Numbered from the stretch's first letter, positions 17,077 through 25,464 are shown. The stretch: 58,417 nt of DNA from an uncultured Bacteroidales bacterium (GCA_945787885.1 CALZJF010000013.1:1-58417), one strand, 5' to 3'. Notes: generated from the letters alone by a model not told the origin. Translations and numbers: made by a program.

Positions 17077-19848
17077 ATGCGAAAGAAACGAAGCTTTTTA
17101 CATCAGTGTCTGTTCGACAATTCCGAACAAGTGGCCAACGGAAAAGGCAAGAACCTCATACCGCCTCCCGAACGTGAACCTTTGTGGAAAGCCTATATGG
17201 AGAAATTCAAGGACCCCCTGATCATGGTCTTGCTCGTGGTGTTCTGCTTCTCCATCGTCGTAGCCCTCTATGAAGCCTTCTATATGGGGCAAGGCACGAA
17301 GATTCTGCTTGAGCCCCTCGGCATCCTCTCAGCCCTGCTGCTTGCCACGGGCGTGGGTTTTATCTTCGAGGTGAAGGCAGAACGAGAGTTTGAGGTGCTG
17401 AACACCGTGAAGGACCGCCGCCCCATCAAGGTCTATCGCCGCTTCATGGAAGACGGGAAGGAGAAGATACGCATCCGCGAGGTCAGGAAGCACGATGTCT
17501 GCGTGGGCGACTATGTGTATCTGGAGAATGGCGACGAGATACCAGCCGACGGGCGTTTGGACGAGACGAACGCCTTCATCGTAGATGAGTCGAACTTCAC
17601 GGGCGAGCCTTATGCCCGGAAGTCGGCCTACGAAGCGGAGTTCGAGCAGGAAGCCACGTTCCCCCCGAACATGATCTTGCGCGGCTCGACCGTCATCGGC
17701 GGAACCGCCATCTACCACGTGGAGCAGATAGGCATGGACACCGTAGAGGGAAAGGGCGTGGCGAAGACGCAGGAGGGCAGTGAAGTGGAGACGCCCCTCA
17801 ATCAGCAGTTGGACTCGCTGGGGCGCACGATTTCCAAGCTCAGCTTCATCATAGCCGCGCTCATCGTCGTCGGCAGAATGGTGTATTTCTTCTTCTTCGA
17901 CGGCAATGCCGCCAACAATCATTCGTGGTTGGAAATAGCCGAGTTCGCTCTGGGTTCGGTCATGCTCGCTGTCACGCTGGTGGTAGTGGCCGTGCCTGAG
18001 GGCTTGCCCATGAGCGTCACGGTGAGCCTCGCCCTGAGCATGCGGCGGATGCTGAAGGAGAAAAACCTCGTCCGCAAGCTCCACGCCTGCGAGACGATGG
18101 GCGCGACGACCGTCATCTGCACGGACAAGACGGGCACGCTGACGCAAAACAAGATGACCGTCGTAGAGCATGACTTCTACGGCGAAGAGGCTGCGAAGCG
18201 CATACAGCGCAACATCGCCATCAATTCCACGGCGGAAATCTCGCTCGACGACAGTGGGAAGGAGAAGCCGCTGGGCAACCCCACGGAGGGAGCCCTGCTG
18301 GCATGGCAGAAGACGCTGGGCGTGAACTATGAGGAACTGAGGCATCTATACGAAATAGGCCACGGCGAACCCTTCTCCACGGAGAAGAAATACATGAAGA
18401 TGGAGTTTGAAGCCAAGGCCGGCGCAGCGCTTCCGCGCGAGGAACGGCACGTCAGATACGTGAAGGGTGCGCCGGAGATTGTATTGGACATGTGTGAGGC
18501 GATAGCAGGTGGGGCAGAGAAGGCCCATGTGCTGTCAAGGCTCGCGGAATATCAGTCGAAAGCCATGCGTACGCTGGCGTTTGCCTCGCAGCATGAGGCC
18601 GACGGCACATGGAGCCCACTGACGTTCGATGGCATCGTCGGCATCGCCGACCCCGTGCGCGAAGATGTCAGGGAGGCCATCGCTGACTGTACGCAGAAGG
18701 CGGGCGTGAGGGTCATCATCGTGACGGGCGACACGCAGGGCACTGCCAACGAGATTGGCCGGCAGATAGGACTCCTGGAGCGCGATGAGCAGCAGCAGAC
18801 CATGACGGGCGATGCCTTCGAGAAGCTCTCTGACGAGGAAGCCCTGCGGCTGATAGCGCGCCCGGACTTCAAGCTCATTTCGCGCGCCCGGCCCGACGAC
18901 AAGGCCCGGCTCGTGACCTTGCTGCAGAGGCAGGGACAGGTGGTGGCGGTCACGGGCGACGGGACGAACGATGCCCCTGCCCTCAGCAAGGCGCAGGTGG
19001 GGCTCTCCATGGGCGACGGAACATCGCGAGCCAAGGAAGCCAGCGACATCACCATCATCGACAATTCCTTCAGCAGCATCGTGAGGGCCATCATCTGGGG
19101 GCGCTCCTTGTATCAGAACATTCAGCGCTTCATCCTCTTCCAGATGACCATCAACATCTGCGCCTGCCTCATCGTGCTGATAGGCGCGTTCACGGGACTC
19201 GACTCGCCGCTGAACGTGACGCAGATGCTCTGGGTGAACCTCATCATGGACACCTTTGCTGCCATGGCACTCTCTTCGCTGCCTGCCAACAAGCACGTGC
19301 TCTACGACAAGCCGCGCGACCCCAACAGCCATATCGTCAACCGACGGATGGCCGCGCAGATAGTAGGCGTAGGCGTGCTTTTCTTCCTCATACTGCTCGG
19401 CATGTGGCAATTGCTGTGGCACTGCGACATCTCTGCCGTCTCCGAGCTGCTCTGCACCGAGAAGCTGAAACTCTTTGCCACGGGCATCTTCGACCTCAGC
19501 AAGAGCAAGCCGCATCTGAGCCTGTACGAACGGAGCGTCTTCTTCACATTCTTCGTTCTCATGCAGTTCTGGAATCTCTTCAATGCCAAGTATTTCAGGA
19601 CTTCACGGAGCTTGCTCCAGGACATCTGCGGCGCATTGCGGCGCGATGCTGAGGTGAAGACCTCGTTCAGTGTCAGTTTCATCGGCATCGCCCTCGTCAT
19701 CTTGGTCGGACAGGTCATCATCGTCAGCTTTGGGCAGGAGATGTTCGGCGTGTCTCCTCTTTCCGCGGCGGACTGGGGCTGTCTCCTGCTGCTGACCTCG
19801 CCTGTGCTCATCCTCGCTGACATCGTGCGATGGATAAGGAATCTGTGA
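17077..19848 (+). CDS. PMCA-type calcium-translocating P-type ATPase
   Basis: 923 aa. Inner-membrane pump expected to export Ca2+ using ATP. Visible: first TM pair (about 45-115); actuator loop with the FTGEP motif (DESNFTGEPYARKS); PEGLP in TM4; phosphorylation site DKTGTLTQNKM (about residue 348); hinge TGDGTNDAPAL; and six C-terminal TM helices. The frame is open back to 16807, but that stretch runs through the 22-nt repeat element and the promoter, so I start at ATG 17077. Length and motifs are complete. The metal is assigned from family resemblance. Confidence 0.93.
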   Translation: MRKKRSFLHQCLFDNSEQVANGKGKNLIPPPEREPLWKAYMEKFKDPLIMVLLVVFCFSIVVALYEAFYMGQGTKILLEPLGILSALLLATGVGFIFEVKAEREFEVLNTVKDRRPIKVYRRFMEDGKEKIRIREVRKHDVCVGDYVYLENGDEIPADGRLDETNAFIVDESNFTGEPYARKSAYEAEFEQEATFPPNMILRGSTVIGGTAIYHVEQIGMDTVEGKGVAKTQEGSEVETPLNQQLDSLGRTISKLSFIIAALIVVGRMVYFFFFDGNAANNHSWLEIAEFALGSVMLAVTLVVVAVPEGLPMSVTVSLALSMRRMLKEKNLVRKLHACETMGATTVICTDKTGTLTQNKMTVVEHDFYGEEAAKRIQRNIAINSTAEISLDDSGKEKPLGNPTEGALLAWQKTLGVNYEELRHLYEIGHGEPFSTEKKYMKMEFEAKAGAALPREERHVRYVKGAPEIVLDMCEAIAGGAEKAHVLSRLAEYQSKAMRTLAFASQHEADGTWSPLTFDGIVGIADPVREDVREAIADCTQKAGVRVIIVTGDTQGTANEIGRQIGLLERDEQQQTMTGDAFEKLSDEEALRLIARPDFKLISRARPDDKARLVTLLQRQGQVVAVTGDGTNDAPALSKAQVGLSMGDGTSRAKEASDITIIDNSFSSIVRAIIWGRSLYQNIQRFILFQMTINICACLIVLIGAFTGLDSPLNVTQMLWVNLIMDTFAAMALSSLPANKHVLYDKPRDPNSHIVNRRMAAQIVGVGVLFFLILLGMWQLLWHCDISAVSELLCTEKLKLFATGIFDLSKSKPHLSLYERSVFFTFFVLMQFWNLFNAKYFRTSRSLLQDICGALRRDAEVKTSFSVSFIGIALVILVGQVIIVSFGQEMFGVSPLSAADWGCLLLLTSPVLILADIVRWIRNL

Positions 19849-19905
19849 AGAATCGTCAGTTTAGTTGTCTTTCCATCAGTTTGTCTGCTTATCTTATTCA
19901 TTCAC

Positions 19906-19989
19906 CTGTTTTTCTTATTGGTTTATCTGATTATTTTATTAGCTTAGCTGTTTTTCTTATTAGTTTATCTGTCTTTCTAATCTGTTTAC
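19906..19989 (+). repeat. T-rich 42-nt imperfect tandem duplication
   Basis: A unit beginning CTGTTTTTCTTATT occurs at 19906 and 19948, and the sequence upstream to about 19870 carries further related TTATCTG/TTTGTCTG pieces. It fills the gap between the calcium ATPase stop and the ATG at 19996. Confidence 0.6.
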
Positions 19990-19995
19990 CTGAAT

Positions 19996-20397
19996 ATGAT
20001 ACAAGTGTTTACAAAGGAATGGGAAATCACCAAGAACTACATCTTTGATGTGACATCGAAAGCAAGTGTGATCAATCTGGATTGGCACGATTTTGAACAT
20101 CGCGCCCAGGCGGGACGTCCCGTCGTAGCAGTGAAGGTCGATGAACCTTTGGCGTTTTCAGAGCTGATGTCGGAAGGCATCGGGTTGGCGAAGCAGCACA
20201 TTCGCGGCACGCTGTCAAGCCTGATGATAGTGGCAGCCAGCAAGCCTGGCGAAGACCTCATGATGGAGGAGCTGGGAGGCGTGGGCGCAATCTTGAATGA
20301 GTTTGCCGATGAAGGCGTAGATATCGCCTGGGGCCTTCTGGAGACGGAAGACATTGAGCACAATCATTGCGTCACGGTCTTCGCGTTTGAGAAATAG
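19996..20397 (+). CDS. Small protein resembling the FtsZ C-terminal domain
   Basis: 133 aa, cytoplasmic. Residues about 55-133 follow the FtsZ C-terminal (tubulin sandwich) pattern: an ISEGIGLAK-like helix, then a strand SSLMIVAA, a loop and helix GEDLMMEELGGVGAIL, NEFADEGVDIAWGLLE, and a final strand HCVTVFAFEK, parallel to the FtsZ order of NITG, EVNEAAEII, A-DPDANIIFGA and RVTVIATG. There is no GTP-binding GGGTG segment, so it cannot act as a complete FtsZ. The ATG follows a T-rich repeat region. The function is unknown; interaction with a tubulin-like polymer is a guess. The 465 bp after it hold no gene that I can support. Confidence 0.6.
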   Translation: MIQVFTKEWEITKNYIFDVTSKASVINLDWHDFEHRAQAGRPVVAVKVDEPLAFSELMSEGIGLAKQHIRGTLSSLMIVAASKPGEDLMMEELGGVGAILNEFADEGVDIAWGLLETEDIEHNHCVTVFAFEK

Positions 20398-20862
20398 CCG
20401 TGTGCGACGCCAATTCCCCTCAGTGAAAAATCGTAGTCGCCTATATGCTGCAAGTGTTTCCTGTAAGTTTTTTTAGCTTCAGGATGCTTGTATGGCTCGC
20501 TGGTGGCGGACTATGATGATCGTAGTATCAATATATGGGAGCAAATTTATTACGACTATATGTTTTAGCCCCTATGGTATGCTGAATGATGAGGCGGAAG
20601 TAACTCCCCCCTTCTATCATGCTTGGTGCAAAAATAATATGGCGAAGCATCCGGAGTGATGTCCGCTCCTGCGTCACGGTAGCTCTTTGCCCCTGCCCCT
20701 ATACGCCGTAATACGAAATGAAGAGTGGCACGGGGCTACATTCTTGGCCTTTTCAGTCAAATGTGGCTGGTTTTGACGTTTGCTTCATGAAGAAATCGAG
20801 ATTTTCGGGTGAAGATATGAGGTTTTCTCACGGCAATAGCGTATATTTGCATCATCTTTTTA

Positions 20863-21051
20863 GGTAGGTTCTATAAATTAGCTTGCGATGTATTTGCGAC
20901 TATCGTGCCGTAGGCTTTTGTTTTTCACGAGGGAGCGTAGCGGGCTACGTGACTGAATGAAAGACAAAAAGATACGGTGCGAGAGGCGTGAAGACATCCA
21001 AGTAAAACAGAAACACTGCCTTATATTGAAAACTAATTTATAGAACTTACC
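20863..21051 (+). mobile_element. MITE copy 2
   Basis: 189 bp, GGTAGGTTCTATAAATTAG to CTAATTTATAGAACTTACC, with the internal CGTAGC-GG-GCTACG hairpin. Flanked by TTTA on both sides (20859-20862 and 21052-21055), an exact 4-bp target duplication. It lies upstream of the YccF gene. Confidence 0.95.
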
Positions 21052-21179
21052 TTTAGAATATGTCGGATAAAGAAGGGCAATCACAAAGGCAGTTGCGCGG
21101 TGAGTGTCTGTCAATATCCGGCAGCAGGCCTGCGAAGACTATTGGCAGGCAGCAGAGAGAAATAAAAAAGCACAGCAGT

Positions 21180-21557
21180 ATGCGAATGATTGGAAATCTA
21201 TTGTGGTGGATCTTCGGGGGTCTCGAAGCTGCCATCGGCTATTTCACGGGAAGCCTGGCCATGGCAATCACCATCGTCGGCATCCCCGTGGCGTTGCAAA
21301 CCTTCAAGATAGGTTTGCTGTGTCTGTGGCCTTTTGGTGCGGAGGTGAGGGAAACGCACAGCCCAGTGGGCTGCATCCGCCTTCCGCTCAACATTCTTTG
21401 GATTATCTTCGGCGGGCTGTGGGCATGCCTCATGCACATCTTCTTCGGCGTGTTGCTCTTCATCACCATCATCGGCATCCCCTTTGCCAAGCAGCATTTC
21501 AAGATGGCCGGCTTGGCTCTCGCTCCCTTCGGCAAGGACGTTGTCTTGCATCTATAA
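21180..21557 (+). CDS. yccF: YccF domain-containing membrane protein
   Basis: 125 aa. Two copies of a YccF repeat with four hydrophobic segments; each repeat carries a G-IPVA/G-IPFA pattern (TIVGIPVALQTFKI and TIIGIPFAKQHFKM) followed by PFG. I start at ATG 21180 (MRMIGNLLWWIFGG), which matches the family's usual beginning. An in-frame ATG at 21060 would add 40 polar residues. The family is widespread but uncharacterised, located in the inner membrane. The next gene follows after 49 bp. Confidence 0.88.
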   Translation: MRMIGNLLWWIFGGLEAAIGYFTGSLAMAITIVGIPVALQTFKIGLLCLWPFGAEVRETHSPVGCIRLPLNILWIIFGGLWACLMHIFFGVLLFITIIGIPFAKQHFKMAGLALAPFGKDVVLHL

Positions 21558-21592
21558 TGCCCTGATTTCAGGGCGATTCCTATAACTCTTAA

Positions 21593-21600
21593 TATTTTTG
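21593..21600 (+). promoter_or_regulatory. -7 box just before the small HTH gene
   Basis: TATTTTTG ends 6 nt before the ATG at 21607. If used, transcription would begin at or next to the start codon and give a leaderless mRNA. No clear -33 element is seen. Confidence 0.35.
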
Positions 21601-21606
21601 AACACT

Positions 21607-21786
21607 ATGGACGCAAAAGAAAAAGTATTAGCTACGATGAAGGAGGCTGGCACGCCTCTGAATGCAGGGAAAATTGCAGAACTCAGCGGCCTCGATCGCA
21701 AGGAAGTCGATGCTGCCATGAAGCAGTTGAAGGCAGAGGGCGCCATCGTCTCTCCCGTACGTTGCAAGTGGGCTCCTGCTGAATAG
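21607..21786 (+). CDS. Small winged-helix/HTH protein
   Basis: 59 aa. A compact HTH of MarR/ArsR-like pattern: [23 protein letters not shown] (helices 1-2), then [19 protein letters not shown] (recognition helix) and a short wing, [13 protein letters not shown] 21607 is preferred over an in-frame TTG nine bases earlier. It is followed by a strong terminator. I take it as a DNA-binding protein of a small Bacteroidales family; its target is not known. Confidence 0.75.
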   Translation: MDAKEKVLATMKEAGTPLNAGKIAELSGLDRKEVDAAMKQLKAEGAIVSPVRCKWAPAE

Positions 21787-21804
21787 TCCCGTCTTGCAGC
21801 GCAA

Positions 21805-21872
21805 ACAGCGGATGACACTGCGGCGGGGGACTCCATGTTCCTCAGCCAGCAGTGTCATCCGCTGTGTTTTTT
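21805..21872 (+). terminator. Strong terminator with a 17-bp perfect stem
   Basis: Left arm 21805-21821 (ACAGCGGATGACACTGC) is exactly complementary to 21849-21865, followed by GTTTTTT. It closes the YccF/HTH unit. Confidence 0.9.
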
Positions 21873-21904
21873 GATGAAGTATATGCCCCTCGGAATGCCG
21901 CCGA

Positions 21905-22059
21905 CGGCAGTTTTCCTCCCGGGCTGACCACTTTGAGGGCGCATCGTGATGACTTCTGGGGGCAAAACTGGTCAAATCGAGGGGCGAAAGTCATCACATC
22001 ATGGGGGCAAGATGGCCATTTGGAAAGCAATGGCCCTGAAGTAGGGGCGTGAAGCTCAG
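21905..22059 (-). repeat. 22-nt-period element, copy 2
   Basis: Read on the minus strand: leader 22059-22019 (CTGAGCTTCACGCCCCT...), then boxes at plus coordinates 22013 TGGCCA, 21991 TCATCA, 21969 TGGTCA, 21947 TGATGA and 21925 TGACCA, all exactly 22 nt apart. The trailer contains GCCGTCGG. The leader matches copy 1 at about 32 of 41 positions without gaps. It lies between the terminator at 21872 and the YaaA gene. Confidence 0.85.
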
Positions 22060-22118
22060 TATTCCGCCCCATCTGTGTGCTTCGTTCCTGCCCCACGGCA
22101 GGCGTTTCCGAAGGGCTT

Positions 22119-22880
22119 TCACCTCGCCTCGCGCACAAAATGAGGGAAGGCATCGTCGCCCAGCGTAGGGGCAAAGATGAAGCCCTCATGCGAGAAAGCC
22201 TGCAGCTCCGAGGGCAGTGAGAGTTGATGCTGGACGATGAACCGAACCATCGCTCCGCGGCAAGCCTTCGCCCATACCGCCTGCATCTTCATGCTGCCGT
22301 CTGGCCGGCGAACATAAAAGAGCGGATGGACCACGCGCAGGGCTTGGCATACGCGCCTCCAATCGAAGAGGTGCTCATATTCTTCGGTAGAAAGATGAAT
22401 GAGTACGCCGTCGTCAGCCCGCACACTGTCTATGAGCAAGTCGGTCAGAAGGTCTTTCCAAAACTGTCTGATGGGTTTGTCGCGAGTAGCTTCGAGCACC
22501 ACGTTTTGCTCCATGCGGTAGGGCACGATGCCATCGAGCGGACGGAGCAGGCCGTAGAGGAAACACGTAATCCAAAGGTGATGTTGTGCAAACTCCAATG
22601 CCGTTTCGCTGAGCGATGCAGCCCGCAGATGCTTGTATGCCTGACCGTTGTAGGCGAGCAGGGCAGGCAGCTTGGTGGCAGACTGGAAGTTTTGAAAACG
22701 CAGCCAGTTCTCAGCCGCGAGTTTGTGGCTGCATTCCAACTGTTGCGCCAGTTCTTCTACAGTCAGTCGAGCCATCTCCGTAGCCAGTTCGTTGGCTGTA
22801 GCCTGAAACCGTGGTGTGGAGCGAGGCTGAAGAGAGGCGTGATTGAACATGATTTTAGCGTTGGCTAATAGTATCTGCAT
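22119..22880 (-). CDS. yaaA: Peroxide stress protein YaaA
   Basis: 253 aa, full length for the YaaA/DUF328 family, which lowers free iron and DNA damage during H2O2 stress and binds DNA. Family signatures visible: ANELATEMARLTVEEL, AYNGQAYKHL, LYGLLRPLDGIVPYRMEQ and the C-terminal KACRGAMVRFIV, FSHEGFIF. Cytoplasmic. The start ATG at 22880 lies 17 bp from MITE copy 3, so the native promoter may be displaced or supplied by the element. Monocistronic. Confidence 0.93.
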   Translation of the reverse strand: MQILLANAKIMFNHASLQPRSTPRFQATANELATEMARLTVEELAQQLECSHKLAAENWLRFQNFQSATKLPALLAYNGQAYKHLRAASLSETALEFAQHHLWITCFLYGLLRPLDGIVPYRMEQNVVLEATRDKPIRQFWKDLLTDLLIDSVRADDGVLIHLSTEEYEHLFDWRRVCQALRVVHPLFYVRRPDGSMKMQAVWAKACRGAMVRFIVQHQLSLPSELQAFSHEGFIFAPTLGDDAFPHFVREAR

Positions 22881-22896
22881 AGGTTTTTTCTTTTGA

Positions 22897-23082
22897 GGTA
22901 AGTTCTATCAATTAGCTTGCGATGTATTTGCGACTATCGTGCCGTAGGTTTTTTTTCACGGGGGAACGTAGCGGGCTACGTGACTGAAAGAAAGACAAAA
23001 ACCTACGGTGCGAGAGGCGTGAAGACATCCAAGCAAGACAGAAACACAGCCTTATATTGAAAACTAATTTATAGAACCTACC
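22897..23082 (+). mobile_element. MITE copy 3
   Basis: 186 bp, three bases shorter than the others near the central hairpin. Flanked by TTGA on both sides (22893-22896 and 23083-23086). The left end faces the yaaA start codon. Confidence 0.95.
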
Positions 23083-23296
23083 TTGAGGTTCTTGACGGGA
23101 AATGGGCAATGACGGGGGGCAGTGATGAATGGAAGGAAGGAAAATGCCGGTTGGGCATGGGCAAAATTACATTGTTTGGCCGTAACTCCCAAATTTTTTC
23201 ATGGCAGAGAGGTGCGGTTCCGCTGTCACACCCCTTCGCGCACGCAGCATTCACCCCTTCCGGCAACAGTTCGACGGCGAAAAAACACATAGTCAT

Positions 23297-23347
23297 GTAA
23301 ATTTTACGCAGAAAGTTTTTCCGTTTCTTCAGAAACATCTATCTTTG
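23297..23347 (+). promoter_or_regulatory. Putative NrtR operator plus promoter of the macro-like gene
   Basis: Perfect palindrome GTAAATTTTAC at 23297-23307, then 32 bp, then the -7 box TATCTTTG at 23340-23347 continuing into CGGCGTAG. The same parts at the same distance occur before the NrtR-NUDIX gene at 26443-26493, which suggests shared control. Confidence 0.55.
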
Positions 23348-23437
23348 CGGCGTAGTTTCAACGCAACAAGACCATCGTTTCGCCCAATCTCTGTCTCAGG
23401 AGAACGGCTTTTGAAAACAAACCTAAAATAGTATTAT

Positions 23438-23824
23438 ATGTACGACAGAAGATTTACACCAGCGAGAATCACCTCGCTTGCCGAGAACGAGATATTCGTC
23501 TTTGGCAGCAATTTGGCAGGTGCCCACGGCGGCGGTGCAGCGTGGGTGGCCCATGCGCATTTTGGTGCCGTGTGGGGCAAGGGCGTCGGTCTTTACGGAC
23601 GCTCCTACGCCATACCTACCATGCAGGGTGGGGTGGAAACCATCCGCCCCTATGTCGATGAGTTTATCCTGTTTGCCAAGACCCATCCGCAGCTCACTTT
23701 CCTCGTCACACGAATCGGCTGCGGCATAGCAGGCTTCCGCGACTGGGAGATTGCGCCCCTATTCAAAGCCGCGCTCGACGTTGAGAATGTGATTCTGCCC
23801 GAAGAGTTCGTGGAGAATATGTGA
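23438..23824 (+). CDS. Macro-domain-like protein (A1S_2505-type)
   Basis: 128 aa, cytoplasmic. It shows the glycine-rich pattern FVFGSNLAGAHGGGAAWVA, then GKGVGLYGRSYAIPTMQGG and FLVTRIGCGIAGF, which matches small proteins annotated as A1S_2505-family with a macro-like fold. Macro domains bind ADP-ribose and related nucleotides; ligand binding here is inferred. The stop overlaps a GTG in front of the HD gene, so the two are probably cotranscribed. The operator upstream resembles that of the NrtR-NUDIX gene, a regulator family whose known effectors include ADP-ribose. The 350 bp upstream hold only the promoter region. Confidence 0.8.
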   Translation: MYDRRFTPARITSLAENEIFVFGSNLAGAHGGGAAWVAHAHFGAVWGKGVGLYGRSYAIPTMQGGVETIRPYVDEFILFAKTHPQLTFLVTRIGCGIAGFRDWEIAPLFKAALDVENVILPEEFVENM

Positions 23825-23865
23825 GGATGCGGAATAGTCAGGCTGATAGCAAAATAAGCAGCGAT

Positions 23866-24474
23866 ATGAAGGAAACAGCATTCAGAGAAGCCGTGGACAG
23901 CCATGCCGAAGTGCTGGCCCAAATACGTGAGAGCGCGCATACGCTTCATGCCAGTGTCAATCAGACGTATGACAAGGTGCATCCCTATGGCCTGCATCTG
24001 GACATGGTGGCAGATGCTGTCAGGAAATACGGGTATGCCGTGTGCGAGACGGAGGATGACATCGTCTTGCTATATTTCGGGGCTTACTATCATGACAGCA
24101 TAGAGGATGCGCGGCTGACGTACAACGACGTGAAGCGCAGGGCCATGCAGTGGATGAACGACGCGCAATCACGCATGGCAGCAGAGATAGTGTATGCCCT
24201 GACCAACGAGAAAGGGCGTACGCGCGAAGAGCGGGCCAACGATAAATATTATCAGGGCATTCGCGCAACGCCCTATGCGCCCTTCCTCAAATTGGCAGAC
24301 CGCTTGGCTAATATGGCGTATTCCGCGCGTCGTGGCAACGATACGAATGCCCGGATGAAACACGTCTATCAGGCAGAACTGCCGCACTTCCTCGCCGCAA
24401 TCCGGGCAGAGCAAACCGATGTGCGCTACAGTTTGCCCGAGGACATGGTGAGAGAACTTGAAAACCTACCTTAA
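23866..24474 (+). CDS. HD-domain (p)ppGpp-hydrolase-like protein
   Basis: 202 aa. Metal-dependent HD phosphohydrolase with the RelA/SpoT-Mesh1 arrangement: an early His (GLHLDMVADAV), HDSIED within FGAYYHDSIED, and KLADR within LKLADRLANM. No synthetase domain, so it would be a stand-alone hydrolase of (p)ppGpp or a related nucleotide. I start at ATG 23866; GTG 23821 and ATG 23827 in the same frame are alternatives. The stop codon TAA lies inside the TTAA target duplication of MITE copy 4, so insertion happened exactly at the gene's end without changing the protein. Confidence 0.8.
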   Translation: MKETAFREAVDSHAEVLAQIRESAHTLHASVNQTYDKVHPYGLHLDMVADAVRKYGYAVCETEDDIVLLYFGAYYHDSIEDARLTYNDVKRRAMQWMNDAQSRMAAEIVYALTNEKGRTREERANDKYYQGIRATPYAPFLKLADRLANMAYSARRGNDTNARMKHVYQAELPHFLAAIRAEQTDVRYSLPEDMVRELENLP

Positions 24475-24663
24475 GGTAGGTTCTATAAATTAGTTTTCAA
24501 TGTAAGGCAGTGTTTTTGTTTTACTTGGATGTCTTCACGCCTCTCGCACCGTATCTTTTTGTCTTTCATTCAGTCACGTAGCCCGCTACGCTCCCTCGTG
24601 AAAAACAAAAACCTACGGCACGATAGTCGCAAATACATCGCAAGCTAATTTATAGAACCTACC
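24475..24663 (-). mobile_element. MITE copy 4
   Basis: 189 bp, inverted relative to copies 2, 3, 5 and 6. Exact TTAA duplication (24471-24474 and 24664-24667). It sits between the HD gene stop and 9 bp before the phosphatase ATG. Confidence 0.95.
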
Positions 24664-24672
24664 TTAATAGAT

Positions 24673-25155
24673 ATGCTTATGAGTTACAAAGTATGTTTTG
24701 TCTGTACGGGCAATGCCAGTCGCTCGCCCTTTGCGGAATGTGTGACGCGGAAACTGCTGGCGGATGCTGGCATGGAGAACATAGAGGTGTATTCGCTGGG
24801 CACGCTCGACTGGGGCGAAAACCCGCGTGAGGCGGCAATGGCAGACGTGGCGAGAGAGCTGGGCTACGACTTGGACGGCACGACGACGGCGATGACACGC
24901 GAGCGACTGCTGGCAGCTGATGTGATTATCTACTTCGAGCCAGCGCATCGCGATGCCCTGACAAGCGCATTGGACTATGACCGTTGGAGTCGGCTCGTGG
25001 CCTTCAATCGCATTGCCTTCGGCGAGGAGGGCTACGTGGCAGACCCCCACTATCAGTCGGCCAGCGTCTATCGCCGTGTGGCAGAGCACATTGAGAGCGG
25101 TTGCAAGCGCCTGATAGAGAAATGGCGGCAGCAGCCCCCCGTGCCGCAAGGCTGA
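24673..25155 (+). CDS. Low-molecular-weight protein-tyrosine phosphatase family protein
   Basis: 160 aa. Phosphatase loop CTGNASR (C-x5-R) at about residues 11-17 and the general-acid Asp in VADPHYQSASVY near the C-terminus, both at family positions. Cytoplasmic; expected to act on phosphotyrosine proteins or low-molecular-weight phosphoesters such as phosphoarginine. The start is 9 bp past MITE copy 4; a second ATG two codons later is equally possible. Before the insertion it was probably in one unit with the macro-like and HD genes. Confidence 0.9.
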   Translation: MLMSYKVCFVCTGNASRSPFAECVTRKLLADAGMENIEVYSLGTLDWGENPREAAMADVARELGYDLDGTTTAMTRERLLAADVIIYFEPAHRDALTSALDYDRWSRLVAFNRIAFGEEGYVADPHYQSASVYRRVAEHIESGCKRLIEKWRQQPPVPQG

Positions 25156-25275
25156 GAGGCGGACAGGGGGATGCCACTACACTTCTCAGCCCTCGGAGGC
25201 AAAATATTTTCAGGAAAAGGTGATAGAAAAGGTTACTTTTCAGCTTCTTTTTACATAAAGACATGAACCACTAAA

Positions 25276-25464
25276 GGTAGGGTCTATCAATTAGCTTGCG
25301 ATGTATTTGCGACTATCGTGCCGTAGGTGTTTGTTTTTCACGAGGGAGCGTAGCGGGCTACGTGACCGAATGAAAGACAAAAAGATACGGTGCGAGAGGC
25401 GTGAAGACATCCAAGTAAAACAGAAACACTGCCTTACATTGAAAACTAATTTATAGAACCTACC
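25276..25464 (+). mobile_element. MITE copy 5
   Basis: 189 bp, flanked by TAAA on both sides (25272-25275 and 25465-25468). It ends 17 bp before the VWA gene ATG. The 120 bp between the phosphatase stop and this copy contain nothing I recognise. Confidence 0.95.

Noticed and set aside
17329-19515. Two long frames antisense to the calcium ATPase
   Set aside because: Shadows of a complete P-type ATPase.
20467-20568. 33-codon open stretch ending YYDYMF as a gene remnant
   Set aside because: No start codon, immediate upstream stop and no recognisable family; too little to call a pseudogene.
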